From contig JALMLS010000299.1 in assembly GCA_038496445.1 (NCBI GenBank), positions 202,311 to 266,310 of the forward strand: DNA of 64,000 nucleotides, written 5' to 3'. Under the pieces are notes generated by a model. The model saw only the letters and a program-made list of their open reading frames with translations. It ran no database searches and had not been told where the DNA came from. The DNA is from Trichosphaerium sp. ATCC 40318. Taxonomy: Eukaryota; Discosea; Flabellinia; Trichosidae. Below are positions 35,587-48,400 of the stretch, in pieces (within the stretch, counting starts at the first letter, position 1; each line of letters starts with the position of its first letter). The translations under genes and the position numbers were made by a program.

Positions 35587-38500
35587 CTATTTTTTACACT
35601 TTGAGAGTATGAGTCCTAAAAGCTTACTTCTGGCTTGGCTTAGCAAACCAGCAACAAAAGGAGCATGAATAGATGCTCGCTCTGCATTTACCACTAAATA
35701 GCATGAACAAACAACAATTACACATCTTATCCGTACACTTTGAAAAGAGCCAATCGTGGAACAACTCTCCTTTGCTAAACACTGGCGGATTAGGAACTGC
35801 AGGTCCAAACGGTGGCACTCCCTAAACATTAGTTCAGCTGTAGTTATATGTCGCGACGTGTATGTACCTCCTTAATAGCCAATTCTACCATATATTTACC
35901 ACGTTGTAGCGGTTTAACAACAATGAAGTTGTCTCGATTCATTAAGGTCCAACGATTTGTATCAAACAGAAAAAAAAGAAAAAGAGGATACGCAAGAACT
36001 GCCCTGAAAAAGTAGGAGGTTTGAATTTCCCGTCTCCTTCCATAAACACAATGCATGTCAAGTTATTACAAATATGTTTCTTCTTTAGAATTATACTCCT
36101 CGCGGCTGAACTAGCAGTCTACACAATTGTCAAACTCTTCCAAAATTTATGCAACTTTGATACGCACCTCATTCACTTCCTTTAGAGGAATATATGTTGA
36201 GACATGGAACATAAACTCGAACTCACACCATCTTTGTACTATTGAATGCGTACCATCCGATTTATTAGCTAAGTTTAATTAGGATTGATGAACAAGATGG
36301 GCATTACCTGTGGTATCAAGTCCACCGGAAAAGCCTTGAAATCCCTCTAATTTTACTTTTCGGCCAAGAAAACTCAGAAACTCATCAAAAGCAGAGCTTC
36401 CTTTTGTGTTTTCGAATATTTCATCTTCAGCTGTTTGGTTTTTTGCAACGTAAATGACACCAATCTTATGACGTATTACTTTTGAATACTTGTTCTTTTG
36501 ACACCTCTCATAGTCGAGTAGTTCCGACATTATACATGGGTGCTACATAAAACGTTAGGTATTAACTGACAGGTCTAGTCTTCTTACTTTTGTAGAAACC
36601 AGTGTTGCGTTGCTAAATAAGGCGTGCTCAGTAATCATCTTTGCTATCTTCTTAATTGTTGGCAGTTTCTTGGTGCGGTCTACTTTAAGATGGAAAGTTT
36701 TATCTCCAGTCCGCACTCTAATGATACCCAACACCCGCTGCCCAGAAATACACGCGGATATTATTATTGGCTAAACAGTTAGTAAACACGCTAGATAGTG
36801 GACACGCACTTCGTCTGGATGTCCTGGAACAGGGATAGTGCCCAGTAAATTGCAGTGTTCATTTTCTACGAACTGCATACCAGAGCCATCGTCGGTGCTC
36901 TCTGAGCGGTGTTACATAAAAAACAGAATACAATTCTCATACCAGTCAACCCTTTGGAAACTTTAAAGAAATTATCTTTGTAGTGAAACGTCGTTAGCTC
37001 AGGGTCTTGAATAAACAGTTGACGGCGAGGAGATTGTCCTGAAAGTGGATCTACGGACTGCCCAAGCTCGACAATATAGCCGGGAGCATCCTAGGTATGT
37101 CAACAACGAGAGTACATCAACTACTACCAAACCTTTACAATGTCCACATCTGTGGGTATTTCGTTTGTCTAAATGTATAAATACAATCAACTTTCTGTGC
37201 AACGTGCGTACGCTTTCTATCTCACCAATGTTTCCCCAAAGATCTTCAAACTTAAGGAGAGCCAGTGAGCTCTTGAACGGTACTTTAATACGCTTAAATG
37301 CATTACTACGCCTTCGTATCTACCAAACCAATTAGACACAATAAAGCAGTATCTAACTAACAATTGGTGGGGTGTCCTCATCGCGAATTTGCAGTCCAAA
37401 AGCTGCTGCGGCATCATACTTTCGCTTTGTGGTAGTACGAGAACTCTGGATAAGTTTAGATAATTTATATGTGAAATTGCAAACTACTACCTTTGGTATT
37501 CTGTGTATCCTGCTAACTGACTTTGGCATTTGAATATGCACTTTCATATCTATGCGACTATCATCTATTTCCTTGCTGGTCCGTAGTGTGTTGTGTTTGC
37601 GCCGCATTTTTTTCTGCTTGGGTCTACTTGTCTCCATGACAGTTATTTTAGTTGGTCTTTCTTTCTTAGGTCTCTTTTTCTTTTCTTTGTGTTTTCCTTT
37701 CAACTCTGTTGCGTGGTTAGCCGGAATCTTCCATAAATAAAATCAGAGGTACTTTTGAAAAAATCTACTATGTGATCGCGTTTACACATTTGCCCTTCTT
37801 CCATTGGTGTACCAAAAGGTCCCTTACGACGAATTACTGACATGATGCTACTATGCTACATACCACAGTGTCTACTTCTGCTCCAAAACTGATGAGTACT
37901 TGTACAGACTGGAGATTGCCTTTCCGAGCTGCAAGATGTAGCGCTATCTATTATTAACACTTATCCTCATCCAACTGTACTTACCAGTCTCTTTCAAACT
38001 GTTCGTTGCATCGACAGTAGCACCGTTTGTGAGTAAAAATAGCAAATTTCCTGGGCCAGACTGTTGGATCAGTTAGTATCAACACTACAATTAGCAAACT
38101 ACCTTCAAGGCTGCGTTGTGTAAGCAAGTTTGTCCATGCTCGTTGCAAGAATTTACATCAACAGTTCCCAATTGAAGCATGATATGAGCAATAAATAGAA
38201 CTCTACATTTTAGCTAAGTTTGGCTACGATTTCTTTTGTAGTGTCGTACGAGTCGCTACATTTACATTGCATCAGGTAGTGTAATGGAGTAGATCCGGAT
38301 GCATTCTTTGCATGTCATTAGTGCAAATATATAAACAATACTATCGTACCTTTGCCCCAGGATCCGCCCCTGCGTGGATAAGCTTTTCTGCGATATCAGC
38401 GTGCCCTGCAGCTGCTGCACAGTGCAGTGGTGTCCACCCGTTTTTGTCTTTTGACTTGGGTTCGTTTAGTATACGTTTTACAAGCTAAAAGTACCGTAAT

Positions 38501-38883
38501 AGAGGCTACTTTTTGCAATAAAACCGTGCAAACATCTGTTGAGCCCTAGATTGGTTAAATAATTTTATTGAGGAATATGATTTACCTCATACGCGGCTAC
38601 GTGCAACGCAGTTTGCCCTTGACAAGGTTAGCTGACCAGTATTGTTGTAAAAAAGGAATATGCCGTTGATGACACCATACACCTCGATAGAGCACGTACC
38701 AAACTCGTCTACCTCATTCACAAAGCAAGAACCGTACGCGATCAGTTGTTCAACATTTTTACTATCACCGAGCTTTGCTGCATGATGAAGTGGATAGCGA
38801 GCATTCATATATGAACTTGTTTCAATTGGCTTTGTGCTGATTGGTTGTGACGCTAACTTTGGTGTACTCCTAGAGTTCTTCAT
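35587..38883 (-). CDS. Ankyrin-repeat Rap/Ran-GAP domain protein
   Basis: The start at 38883 is MKNSRSTPKLASQPIST. About five ankyrin repeats follow (ARYPLHHAAKLGDSKNVEQL; GQTALHVAAYE; NGWTPLHCAAAAGHADIAEK; GSTPLHYLMQC; IALHLAARKGNLQSVQVLI), then a basic linker (KGKHKEKKKRPKKERPTK). The RapGAP domain occupies the C-terminal half: RHKIGVIYVAKNQTAEDEIF, FDEFLSFLGRKVKLEGF, FSGGLDTTGNAH, FEFMFHVSTYIPLKE, KKHICNNLTCIVFMEGDGKF and the closing FGPAVPNPPVFSKGELFHDW followed by VNAERASIHAPFVAGLLSQA. RapGAP domains use a catalytic Asn in HIGND. Here the segment reads HICNN, keeping that Asn but changing its neighbours. Predicted to switch off Rap-type GTPases. Around 14 short introns. Confidence 0.87.
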
Positions 38884-39149
38884 ATTAGCTAGTACATCTA
38901 TTTGCAAGTGTATATAGTGGCGTCACTACGTGACTAAGTTTAAGGTGTGCACTTTAAGTTGCTCAGTAAAAAAGCAGAATCTATCTGTTTTAAATCAGTT
39001 ACTCATTCCATTTGAAGAGCTTCCACATGGCGCTGCACGAAATTAGGGTAAAGAATTAGCAGTTAGCGTGCAATTTCAAAGTGGCTAGATCCATTTTGCA
39101 AATGTATTTACAATGTATTGTTCTTACAAAGCTACAAATATTACTCCAT

Positions 39150-42100
39150 TTATTTTGAGTCTTTCTTTTCTTTCACATCTGTCATTGTAGCATCTTCCTC
39201 ATCGGAACTTTCAACAAGTAGCGCCACCAGGGGTTTTGAAGCTAAAAATAAAAGTCACAATCTAATGCCATTAAAGCGCAGTACGTTTTTCAACAGGTGT
39301 TTGAGGTTTTATAGGTTGTCGTGGCTTGGGGTATTGAGTGTACCTACGTAAAGGTTAACAAAATATTATTTGTAGTGCGTACTGCACTGAAGGGTACATC
39401 TGAGGAGTATATCCAGCCATGTTTATTGTCTGAGGTTGAGTAAAAGGCATAGGTGCTCCGACGTGCTGATTGATAGTCTGCAATAGTTGCTTTTTTTTAT
39501 TACACTCTTGTTGAAGCCGTTGTAGGTTACTTGTCAAAGCTTGCATAGAAATAGGTGCTCTATAATATTGGCGCGGTGCCACCATACCTGGATTACCTCG
39601 CGCTGCGAAATATTGGCCTGGATTGTACCCGTATGTTGGCGCAGGAGGTATCATAGATGGCATTGGCATATTGGGGAGTCGTGGCTGGGAGTCCTTATTG
39701 CCAAAGTATAAGTCTACAATAAAGAGTTATGCTATTTAGTTTGATGTAGTAACACTCACTGTGCATGCGATGCGCCAACGCAGTTGCCTGATTAGGTTTT
39801 TGATCACCGTCAGGTGTATTGAGACCAAATCTGTCAATCTTGAGAGGTTTTGCAGCTTGTGGCCGCGTTTTCTTAGGGAGAACATTCTTAGACTTTAACA
39901 TATAATTTGAAGGGATAATTTTAGCTTTCTTTCTCAGTGGTGCAACCTTTATAGTTTCGATGTCCATTTCAATTCTAGGACACGGGTTAAGTACAAGTCG
40001 TTTAAATAAGCTTACATGTAATCATCAGGTTGATCCTCTTCGTCATCATGTATGTACTCTTCTTCATCTTCGTCACCCTCAGCAAACCCTCTCTCTCGGT
40101 AGTTTACAGCTTTTCGTTTGCGTTTCCCTATACAACCGTAAGCATGGACTTCACATTTCGGAAGTAATAAAAAAAACACTGAAATAAACCAGCAATTACC
40201 ACGCCCTCGCTCGTCTTCAACTTTTTTGTGTCTTGACTGTATACGATGCTTCAATAGTTTATCCCAATACTCTTCAACCTTTTGTTCAGCTTTTTTAGAG
40301 CCTTTGAGCATCGTATCATTGTCCCACAACTTGGCCACCGTAAAGTTACCAACCAGATCTCCTAAAGCGTCCTTTTCCTCTAAAACTTTGGCCTCTTTCT
40401 TTTCTTTTTGGTCTCTGTCCAACAGTTGATCAATTTGTGCTTCATCCTATGTTTACCAATAAGCCGTTTTTCTTGGCAAAACAATCTAGTAAGTCGTACA
40501 TAGTTGTATTCATCGTCATCTGTCTCTGCAAACAAATGAGCTGTTCCGTAGCTTATCAGTTTATTAATTTCTCCTTGATTGAGAGCCTTTCCCATCTTTT
40601 TGACAACAATTTCCTCAAGCACCAACTTGTTCTTGGCACGATCGATGATTGCTTCCTCAACAGAATTGCGGCATACAAATTGATAGATCATTACTTTGTT
40701 TCGTTGCCCAATGCGATGGGCTCTGCTTAAAGCCTGAATATCATTGTGGGGGTTGAAATCAGAGTCATACAAAATGACAGTATCTGATAACAGAAGTTAG
40801 TATGCTATTTGATTGATGGTGAGTGCACCTGCTGACGCTAGATTTAATCCAACACCACCTGCTCTAAATAAATTGTGAGATCACGACTATCACAAGCATC
40901 AACGTACTTGGTACTAAGCAAAAAAATAAAGTACTTGTCAGTCTGAGTATTAAATTTTTCAATTTCTCGCTCTCGATCTTGGCCTGTTACTGCACCATCT
41001 AATCTACAATAATGCCATCCATAATGCTTGATAGTATTTTTTAGTTCTTTAGTCACTACAATTGAAAACATACGTTAAGATAATCCTCTAAAATATCAAG
41101 AAGCTTCGTCATGTGTGAGAATAATAGAACTCTGTGCCCTTGCTTATCTAGCTTCCGCAACATTTTGTCCAAAATAAATAATTTACCACACGATTCAACC
41201 ATCATTCTAAAGTTGCTTGTAAGAATTTTGTAGCTCGAGTTAGTTTTTTTGTTAGTACTTCATTTCTTTGTCCTCATCCTCGATATCCGGTTCGACGTTG
41301 GGGATGAGATATGGATGATTGCATAGCTTCTGTAGTTGCGCTAAGATGTTCGTCATGCGCACCTTTGTCCCGTGTACCTATTACATAATAAGCGGAATTG
41401 AGGGCTTTGTGGAAAATTGTACCCTTGCTAAATACTCATAGTTTCGTTCTATAATGTTCTTGTACAAATCTTTTTGAAACTTGGTTAACGAAATTGGAAC
41501 AATCAATGACACCTAAATGGAATTTAATAAATAAGAGTTTTAGGATAGCTTTTTTTTTACCTTAGCAGGGATCAGTTGTGCAACGACATCCTTCTTGAGC
41601 CTTCTGAGCATATGTGGGCTTAAAAGTTCGTGCAATTGTTTGACCTTTGAAGGAAATGAGCTACAAGAGTTCATTGAGTAGAACTTTACCTGATCTTTTT
41701 GATGCAAGTCTGAAAATCGCTCAAGAAGTTTATCGGGTTTGTGACTCTGATCAATAAAATACAACATATTAAACAACTCAGTAAGATTGTTTTGAAGAGG
41801 AGTTCCTGTGAGCAATACTCTGTGCTTTGTTCGCCAGGTAATCAACCGCTTAAATAGTTTAGAACGATCACTCTTGAGCCTGTGTCCTTCGTCTACTATG
41901 AGAGCCTATTTTTTATATTACATAAGAAACTCGTGATGCAATAACAAAGTTCGTACCTCCCAATTGAACTTCTTTAATATAATGGAATCGCGAAGAGCAA
42001 TCTCATAAGACGTTAATAGCACTTCAAATTTACATTGCTTGTCCTTTGAGAAAAACTCCTTCTGCCTTATCAATTGTCGTGATTCATGACCGCCCTTATA

Positions 42101-43506
42101 ACACACCACATTCAGCTTGGGCGCCCACTTTGCAAATTCATTGTCCCAGTTAGTAATAGTAGACAAAGGCGCAATCACAATAAATGGTTCGCGTGTACTC
42201 TCCTGCATTCTCAAGGACACGATAAACGCTATAGACTGTATTGTTTTACCGAGACCCATCTCATCTTAAAGAGAACAAATGAGTATTTGCATCAATTTGT
42301 AGAAACAAAAAAAAAGTGTACCTGCTAAAATACCGTTGGTCCCCTTATGCCACGAATAGCGTAACCAATTAACACCATCCAATTGAAATTTGTACAAATT
42401 TAGGCCATTGTCAAAATATTTGGGTGTTTCAGTCCATTCTTCGAAGTTACCTAAACACATATGTTTGTAAAGTGCAATTTAATAAATGTAGGAATTACTG
42501 GCATCTTTCTTTGGTTCTTTCATTGTTTTCTTCACTTCTTGCCACACTTCGAACCGCTCAACACGCTCTTTGTATGCCTATAGTTGATGCAATTGATATC
42601 AGTGCTGAATACAATGGAAAAGCTACCTTCAATTGTACAGGAAACCTCCGTTTGATAACCTTTGAATCTTCCCATGTACTATCCAAAAATTCTAACCCAC
42701 ACCAACTTACAAAGTATTGCTTTAAAGTCTTAGCAACACGTCTTGCAATTAGTTAGCTCACTAAAAAGATATACGAGAGCGTATACCTTTCTGCCACTAC
42801 ACGGTGCACTCTTTCATTCTGTGCACGCTTCATGTCTAGGTTCTTATCTGGACCTTTGCGTTTAAAATTTTTCCATTTTATGTGCGCCAATCTCTTCACG
42901 TGACGTTCTTTAACCCACTCATTGTGTATGTGAGAAAAACCCTTCCATTTGATACAATATTCTCGGTGGTTCTATAGTACCGCGGTCACTAAAAATCCAT
43001 GTCCTATCGTACGTACATCCTCGTCAAGTCTACTTTCTAGTATTACATCTATCTGTTTGTCATCGTGCTCAAATTCTTCGTCACTATCGCTCTCACTCTC
43101 GCTTTTTCTCTCCTAACCACATTTTTGGATAAATACATACCATAAGTGAGCTACCTGGTTATCTTCTCGTTTTTTTCGTATCCTGCAATAAGAAGAATTA
43201 ATTAACGAGCTTTAATTTTTAAATAGTGGCTCTCTGACAAATAAAACTAACGCACGATGCTTGCTTCTTCTCAAAAGCAGCTATGGCGCCATCATCAATG
43301 TTCTCAGCAGGCTCCCACGTGTTGTGATCGCTACCATAGCCTTCCCACGAGATCAAGTAATGAGCGTTGCCCTGAGGTTCCTTTAACGCGGTGCCAGAAT
43401 CAAAGGAAATAGAGCGGTTGAGACTTACACTAATTACTCGCTTGCTGAGTATCTCCTTGACAACATAGCGGTCCTCTTCGGATTCGTCCATATCCATGTC
43501 TTGCAT
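39150..43506 (-). CDS. CHD-family chromatin remodelling ATPase with paired chromodomains
   Basis: The start is [20 protein letters not shown]. Chromodomain 1 ends in [20 protein letters not shown]; chromodomain 2 contains [20 protein letters not shown]. The SNF2 ATPase follows: [36 protein letters not shown] (motif I), [31 protein letters not shown] (DEGH box), [32 protein letters not shown]-type block, [39 protein letters not shown], and [16 protein letters not shown]. After the ATPase comes a region with [20 protein letters not shown], closest to CHD3/4-Mi2/PICKLE proteins. No PHD fingers are visible. The C-terminus is Pro/Tyr/Gln-rich. A nucleosome sliding enzyme in the nucleus. Confidence 0.94.
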
Positions 43507-44259
43507 CTCGGCAAGAAGCTCATTTTGGCGTTTATTTAACCACTTTATTGCTATCCTACGCGCACGTGAGCGAATTCGTTAAAGTTGATTTTTAAATGAA
43601 ATTATGGGGTTATTTTTTCTTTGTACAGCGCTGCTTTTTTCAAGCTGGTGTTTCTTCCAGCTTTACTCAGCTTTTTGAGTCTTCGTTGCGTTTGATTTTG
43701 TATTTGGTGCTCTTCTATCCACTGACTGCGTAATATATTAGTATCGCTTCAACGATGGTCTCATCTTACACATCACCCTTGCCAAAGAAAAACAGGGCGT
43801 GGTGTTGCGGTTCTGCGTTGGAATTTGCGTATTTTGTGCATTCTTGCTCACTGGCAGCCTATTTACGTAAACGAGGGTATAAATAATGCACTACAAACCC
43901 TAGCAGGCCACATTGACCCATCGCTGCGTTTTGCTAGCACCACTTTATTGCTAAACATGCTCAAAATTGATTGGACATTGTTCTTGATAGATTAGTTTAT
44001 TTTTTACCGCGCTTGGTATTTCCTGTTGATCGCTTAAGTGCTTTCACCTTAAGCGACTTGATAATGTTGACACGTGTTTAGTATTTTGAGCTCACAAGGA
44101 CCCAAAATTTAATTCTCATAACGCGAGGCGTGCTTTTACAACAAAGATAACGGGAGGTAGTGACTAGAGTATACTGGAGCAAAGCTTTTATACTGCAATG
44201 TGTCAAAATCATTTGCACAAGTGTCAAAATAATTATGTTTTTGAAAGCAATTTTTTTTT
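43507..44259 (+). other. Intergenic region with a possible small membrane-protein gene
   Basis: About 750 bp between CHD and UTP23. On the forward strand, blocks such as FESSLRLILYLVLFYPLT and RFNDGLILHITLAKEKQGVV, then LRFCVGICVFCAFLLTGSLF, are hydrophobic and separated by possible tiny introns, but no chain keeps frame convincingly. I record it as a candidate only. Confidence 0.25.
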
Positions 44260-45327
44260 TTACTTAGAATCAGCAAGCCTTGCCTTTGACTCGGCCTCGT
44301 ATTTCATTCTGGTCCATTTGTCACCTGTTGGTGCAAAAGTAGTTGGCTCCTTGTCTTCCGTTCGTTTTCTGGTGCGTCTTCGCTTTTTCTTTTTACGTTG
44401 TACATCTGCATTGTCCTCGTCATCTGCAGCCTCTTCTCGTTCGCGTTTTCGAGCCTCTCTTTGCTCTTGTCTATGAAAAGCTTTGAGGGCCTTAGCCTCA
44501 CGCTCTATCTGTTTTTGTGCCCTCTTCACCAAATTAGATTTTTTTTCTGCAGCATACTCTTCGTGGTAAATATTTTGTTTTTCGCTTTCTGTCATAGCAT
44601 TAGAACGTGCTAATCTCTGCAGTAATTATGAGTAAGCATAATATGTCCTTATTTTTGGCTTATACCTTTTCGATTTGCTTTTTTTGAAAGACGCTTGGTC
44701 TGGATAGATTAACACACCGAAAGTCTAGAAATATTATAGGCACGTGAGCTATTGTACCAAGCTCACGGCGTAATCCCTGGTCTTGAGCACATACAATGAA
44801 GTGTGGATGCTGTACTAAGTCTACACAACAACGGTGGCTGTTAAAGTCTACAATGTAAATGAGGTTGCAGCCAAAAAAAAGCAAAATAAAAACGAAGAAA
44901 ACTTGGTAAAAACAAAATGGTGGGTCCTTGTACCTATTTTCTGTGAGCACGAACAAGAGTACTGTCGAGCATGCTTTTTAAGCTTTCTAACGCATTCGCT
45001 TTCGTCTTTTTTTAGTTTGTTAGTAACAGCGTAAATAGTAAAATAGCGAACCTTTCTTAATTAACTCTCTTAGGGTACAAGGAGAATAAAACAGTGTAAA
45101 ATCTTCTGTACGCAATAAAGTCGTGATTAAATGCTTGAAATCAAACTTCCCACACACATGACGTATAAATGATGCATCGACTGCTCATAATTCGTGAATA
45201 AATGAAAAATAAACGTTTGTAAAAGCAATCTACGCTTACCCAGTAAATTATAAGGCGGCTTGATGTCGTAATGCATACCAAACCAACGTAGGGTTTGGCG
45301 TACTGCCTTATTTCTCTTTTTTCCCAT
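44260..45327 (-). CDS. UTP23: UTP23, rRNA-processing factor with degenerate PIN domain
   Basis: The start at 45327 gives MGKKRNKAVRQTLRWFGMHY followed by DIKPPYNLLG, matching the UTP23/FCF1 opening (KH.KK.L.F....F..R.PYQIL.D). Later exons give FNSHRCCVDLVQHPHFIVCA then QDQGLRRELGTIAHVPIIFL, the PIN-fold core ATQDQ.L...L....GVPLMF, and LSRPSVFQKKQIEKV, equivalent to VLDKPS...... The C-terminus (YAAEKKSNLVKRAQKQIERE, then a poly-Lys/Arg tract) is the basic UTP23 tail. UTP23 binds snR30/U17 within the SSU processome and is needed for early 18S rRNA maturation in the nucleolus. Divergent from WDR3, another SSU-processome gene. Confidence 0.8.
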
Positions 45328-45434
45328 AGTTGTTGTTTGTTTTGCGTTGTTCAGAAAAAAAAAACTCAAGGCATTTGCACAGCTTAAGCCACTTTTCATT
45401 GTCTTGTACATTGTATTCAGTTGTTTTTCCACCC
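45328..45434. promoter_or_regulatory. Shared divergent promoter of UTP23 and WDR3
   Basis: Only 107 bp separate the two start codons, which face away from each other. Both products belong to the small-subunit processome, so coordinated transcription from one bidirectional promoter is a reasonable inference. The stretch contains a run of eight or more A and no clear TATA box. Confidence 0.5.
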
Positions 45435-48400
45435 ATGAGCAGGACCTACCTGCGATGGAAGCTGACAGAAACCTTTGGCGTGGTTACATCAAACCCTTGT
45501 AACGTAGTTTTCGACAATGATGGGAAAGGGGCTATCACAGGCGCTTTAGAAGCCATTCTAGTATGGCATGTCAGAAAAGGCGTAATTATGCGGCATTACG
45601 TTGACATTGAAGAAAGAACAAAGGCGTCGCCCGTTGTACGCGTTTTGGTGACTCCAGATAGTAGATTATTGATAGCTGGGTATGTAGGCCCACTCCTTTG
45701 ATATGAGAGCTCTCAGGGCCTAATTTATGCATAATTTTTGTTGTTACGCCCACCATTGCATGTTTTGGTGTTTTTCTCAATAAAAACAAAATGTACTAAC
45801 TGCCTGAGTAGCTACCAAGACGGCACTATACGCGTATGGGATAATAAAGAGCGAACTCTGCTCACGGTATTCCGTGGACACACTTCCACCATTACATCAC
45901 TTGTATTACATCCTGATGGCACAATACTGGCTTCTGGTAAATACAAACAGCAAAGTTTTTTTTTTTTCTCTCAACTAAACAATAAAAAAGGGTCGACTGA
46001 CACAGACATAATTCTTTGGGATATTGTTGCTTTGGAAGGTCTCTTTAGGTATGTTTTAATTCATGTCAAGTTATAAAAATAACGTCACTGTAGGCTTCGC
46101 GGACACACTAATGCCATAACACATTTGAAATTTATACAAAATGGCTCTACACTCGTGTCAAGTTCCAAAGATGGCTATATCAAAGTGTGGGATTTTGAAT
46201 CGCGCCATTGTGTACAAACAGTCATAAGCGACGAGGGAGAAGTGCGTAGCTATTTATTTGAAGTTGTACTCAATTGTTTTGGTAGTTTCATGGATTTGAC
46301 ATTGACGATGCGGAATCGAGGTTAATAGCCCTCACGGGAAAACGCAAAGCGTTAGTGTATTACTTGGTTGAACCAGAAGTATGTTACTGGAATATTGTAC
46401 TCCAGCTGTTTCACTAACACATTTCAAAGGAAGCGAAAAAGTATGAACTGGAAGAGCGCAAAGCAAACGGTATTGATGACGAAGACATTGACGAAGAGCT
46501 ACAAGTGGACACTTCTGTGTTTACACAAAAACGCATTGTGTACTGGGGCGAGTTTCCACGCAAGAGCAAGACAAACGTGCGTAAAAAGACAACTGTTGCT
46601 TAACTGTGCATATTCAAAATCCATAAAGGTTGTATCTGTACAATATAATCCAGAAAACTCAATGGTCGCTCTACAAACCACATCGCAATTATTGGAACTA
46701 TACACAGTCAACGACGAAGAAACAATAAAGAAGAAAATGGCTAAACGAAAAAGACGTGCAAACAAGAAACAAAAAGAGCGTGCCAAGGCAGGAGACGCTG
46801 ATGCAGGTATGCTATCAAGCCGGTTTAATTATCTCATCACCCATTAATACATAAAACAGAACAAGTCAATGAAGTGGTTAAGACTCCAGATATTGAATTT
46901 CAAGCTCTGGGACTTCTCCAGGCATCTGGAAAACTATTGAGCTTTGCGTTTTCTCCAACACGTGGCTCAGGAGAGGTACAAATTTTGTTCATTGTTTTCA
47001 AAAAAAACCAAAAGGTCTTACAGCAACTGTAAATAGATACTGTTGGCTTTAGCAGACAATCGTATGGAATTTTATCGCCCAGCTAGTGACGGGCAAGGCT
47101 ACAATAGCGTTGCCACTATTGAACAACCTGGACATCGCTCAGATATTCGTGCAGTTGCTATCAGCCCAGCAGATACCGCAATAATGACACTCGGCCAAGG
47201 TATTGTTCACAAATTTTTAGCTACCTGTGGCGAAATTAAGCTTAATTTAGATGGTTTGAAGATATGGCGAGCTGGTACTTTGTTTTGCATTCGCTCAATG
47301 AAAACACAAGGCTATGCAACATGTGGCTACTTTGTTGGAGGAGATCGCTACGTTAGTTGGTAAACGTGCTTATTGATGGCTAAGTTTATATTTAGGTAAT
47401 CATTGGCACACGTGAAGGAACACTTGAAATCTATGACTTGGAGATAGCGCGCAATGTAGAAAATATCAAGGCTCATGACGGCGAAATATGGGATATACAT
47501 GAACGTCCTGATGGGTACGGCTTACCAAATATGAAATACATTTAGAAATAATTCTTTGTTGACAGAAAAGGATTTGTCACGGCGAGTGCTGACAATACAG
47601 TTGGCTTTTGGGACTTAGATGCTGTACCAGACAAAGAAAGGGGTGGTAGAAAACTAAGGTATTATAAACAAAGCAACTGCTTGTGGTGTGAAGCGCTAGT
47701 TATTCTTTTAAAAATCGATTTTCACGCCATTGCAAAAGTTCGTAACATCAACGGCTCTGTAGCATAGTGGTTATTGCACCTGCTTCGTAAGCAGGGGGTC
47801 GTGGGTTCGACTCCCACCAGTGCCTCTTTTTTTCCTTCTCGTTTGTTTGCTTGTATTTACCGCTAACTTTGAAATAGTGCCAAGAAAATAAATTCCCTTG
47901 ATATGGGTGAAGATGTTTTGAGTGTTAGATACTCAAAGCAAGGCAAATTTGTGGCTGCTGCACTACTTTCTTCAAATATCAAAATTATATTTGCTGACTC
48001 TGGAAAGGAATTCATCAGGCTATACGGACATAAGGTAAATTGATTGAATAGTTAATACGTGTTCCATGGTTTCTAAAGTTATTTGCAGTTGCCTGCGCTT
48101 TGCTGTGATTTTTCAGATGATGAACAAGTCATTGTAACTGGTAGTGCCGACAAAAACGTTAAGATTTGGAGCACCGACTTTGGAGAGTGTAAAAAATCTT
48201 TGTTTGCACATGACGACACAATAACAAAAGTACTTGTTTGATATTAGAGTGTGAACATTTTTGTAACTTTACCCTTAAAGGTCGCTTTCCAACCAGATAC
48301 GCATTATTTCTTTTCTGCTTCGAAGGATGGCACTATAAAGTATTGGGACGCTGATAAGTTTATTCACATTATGACTTTGGATCAACACCACGCTTCTATT

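Noticed and set aside
43600-44000. Forward hydrophobic blocks between CHD and UTP23 as a definite gene
   Set aside because: No set of consensus introns keeps one frame; kept only as a low-confidence candidate region.
44660-44956. Reverse ORF starting MFVLTENRYK as its own membrane protein
   Set aside because: Its second half is the UTP23 PIN-domain exon; the hydrophobic first half is an intron read through.
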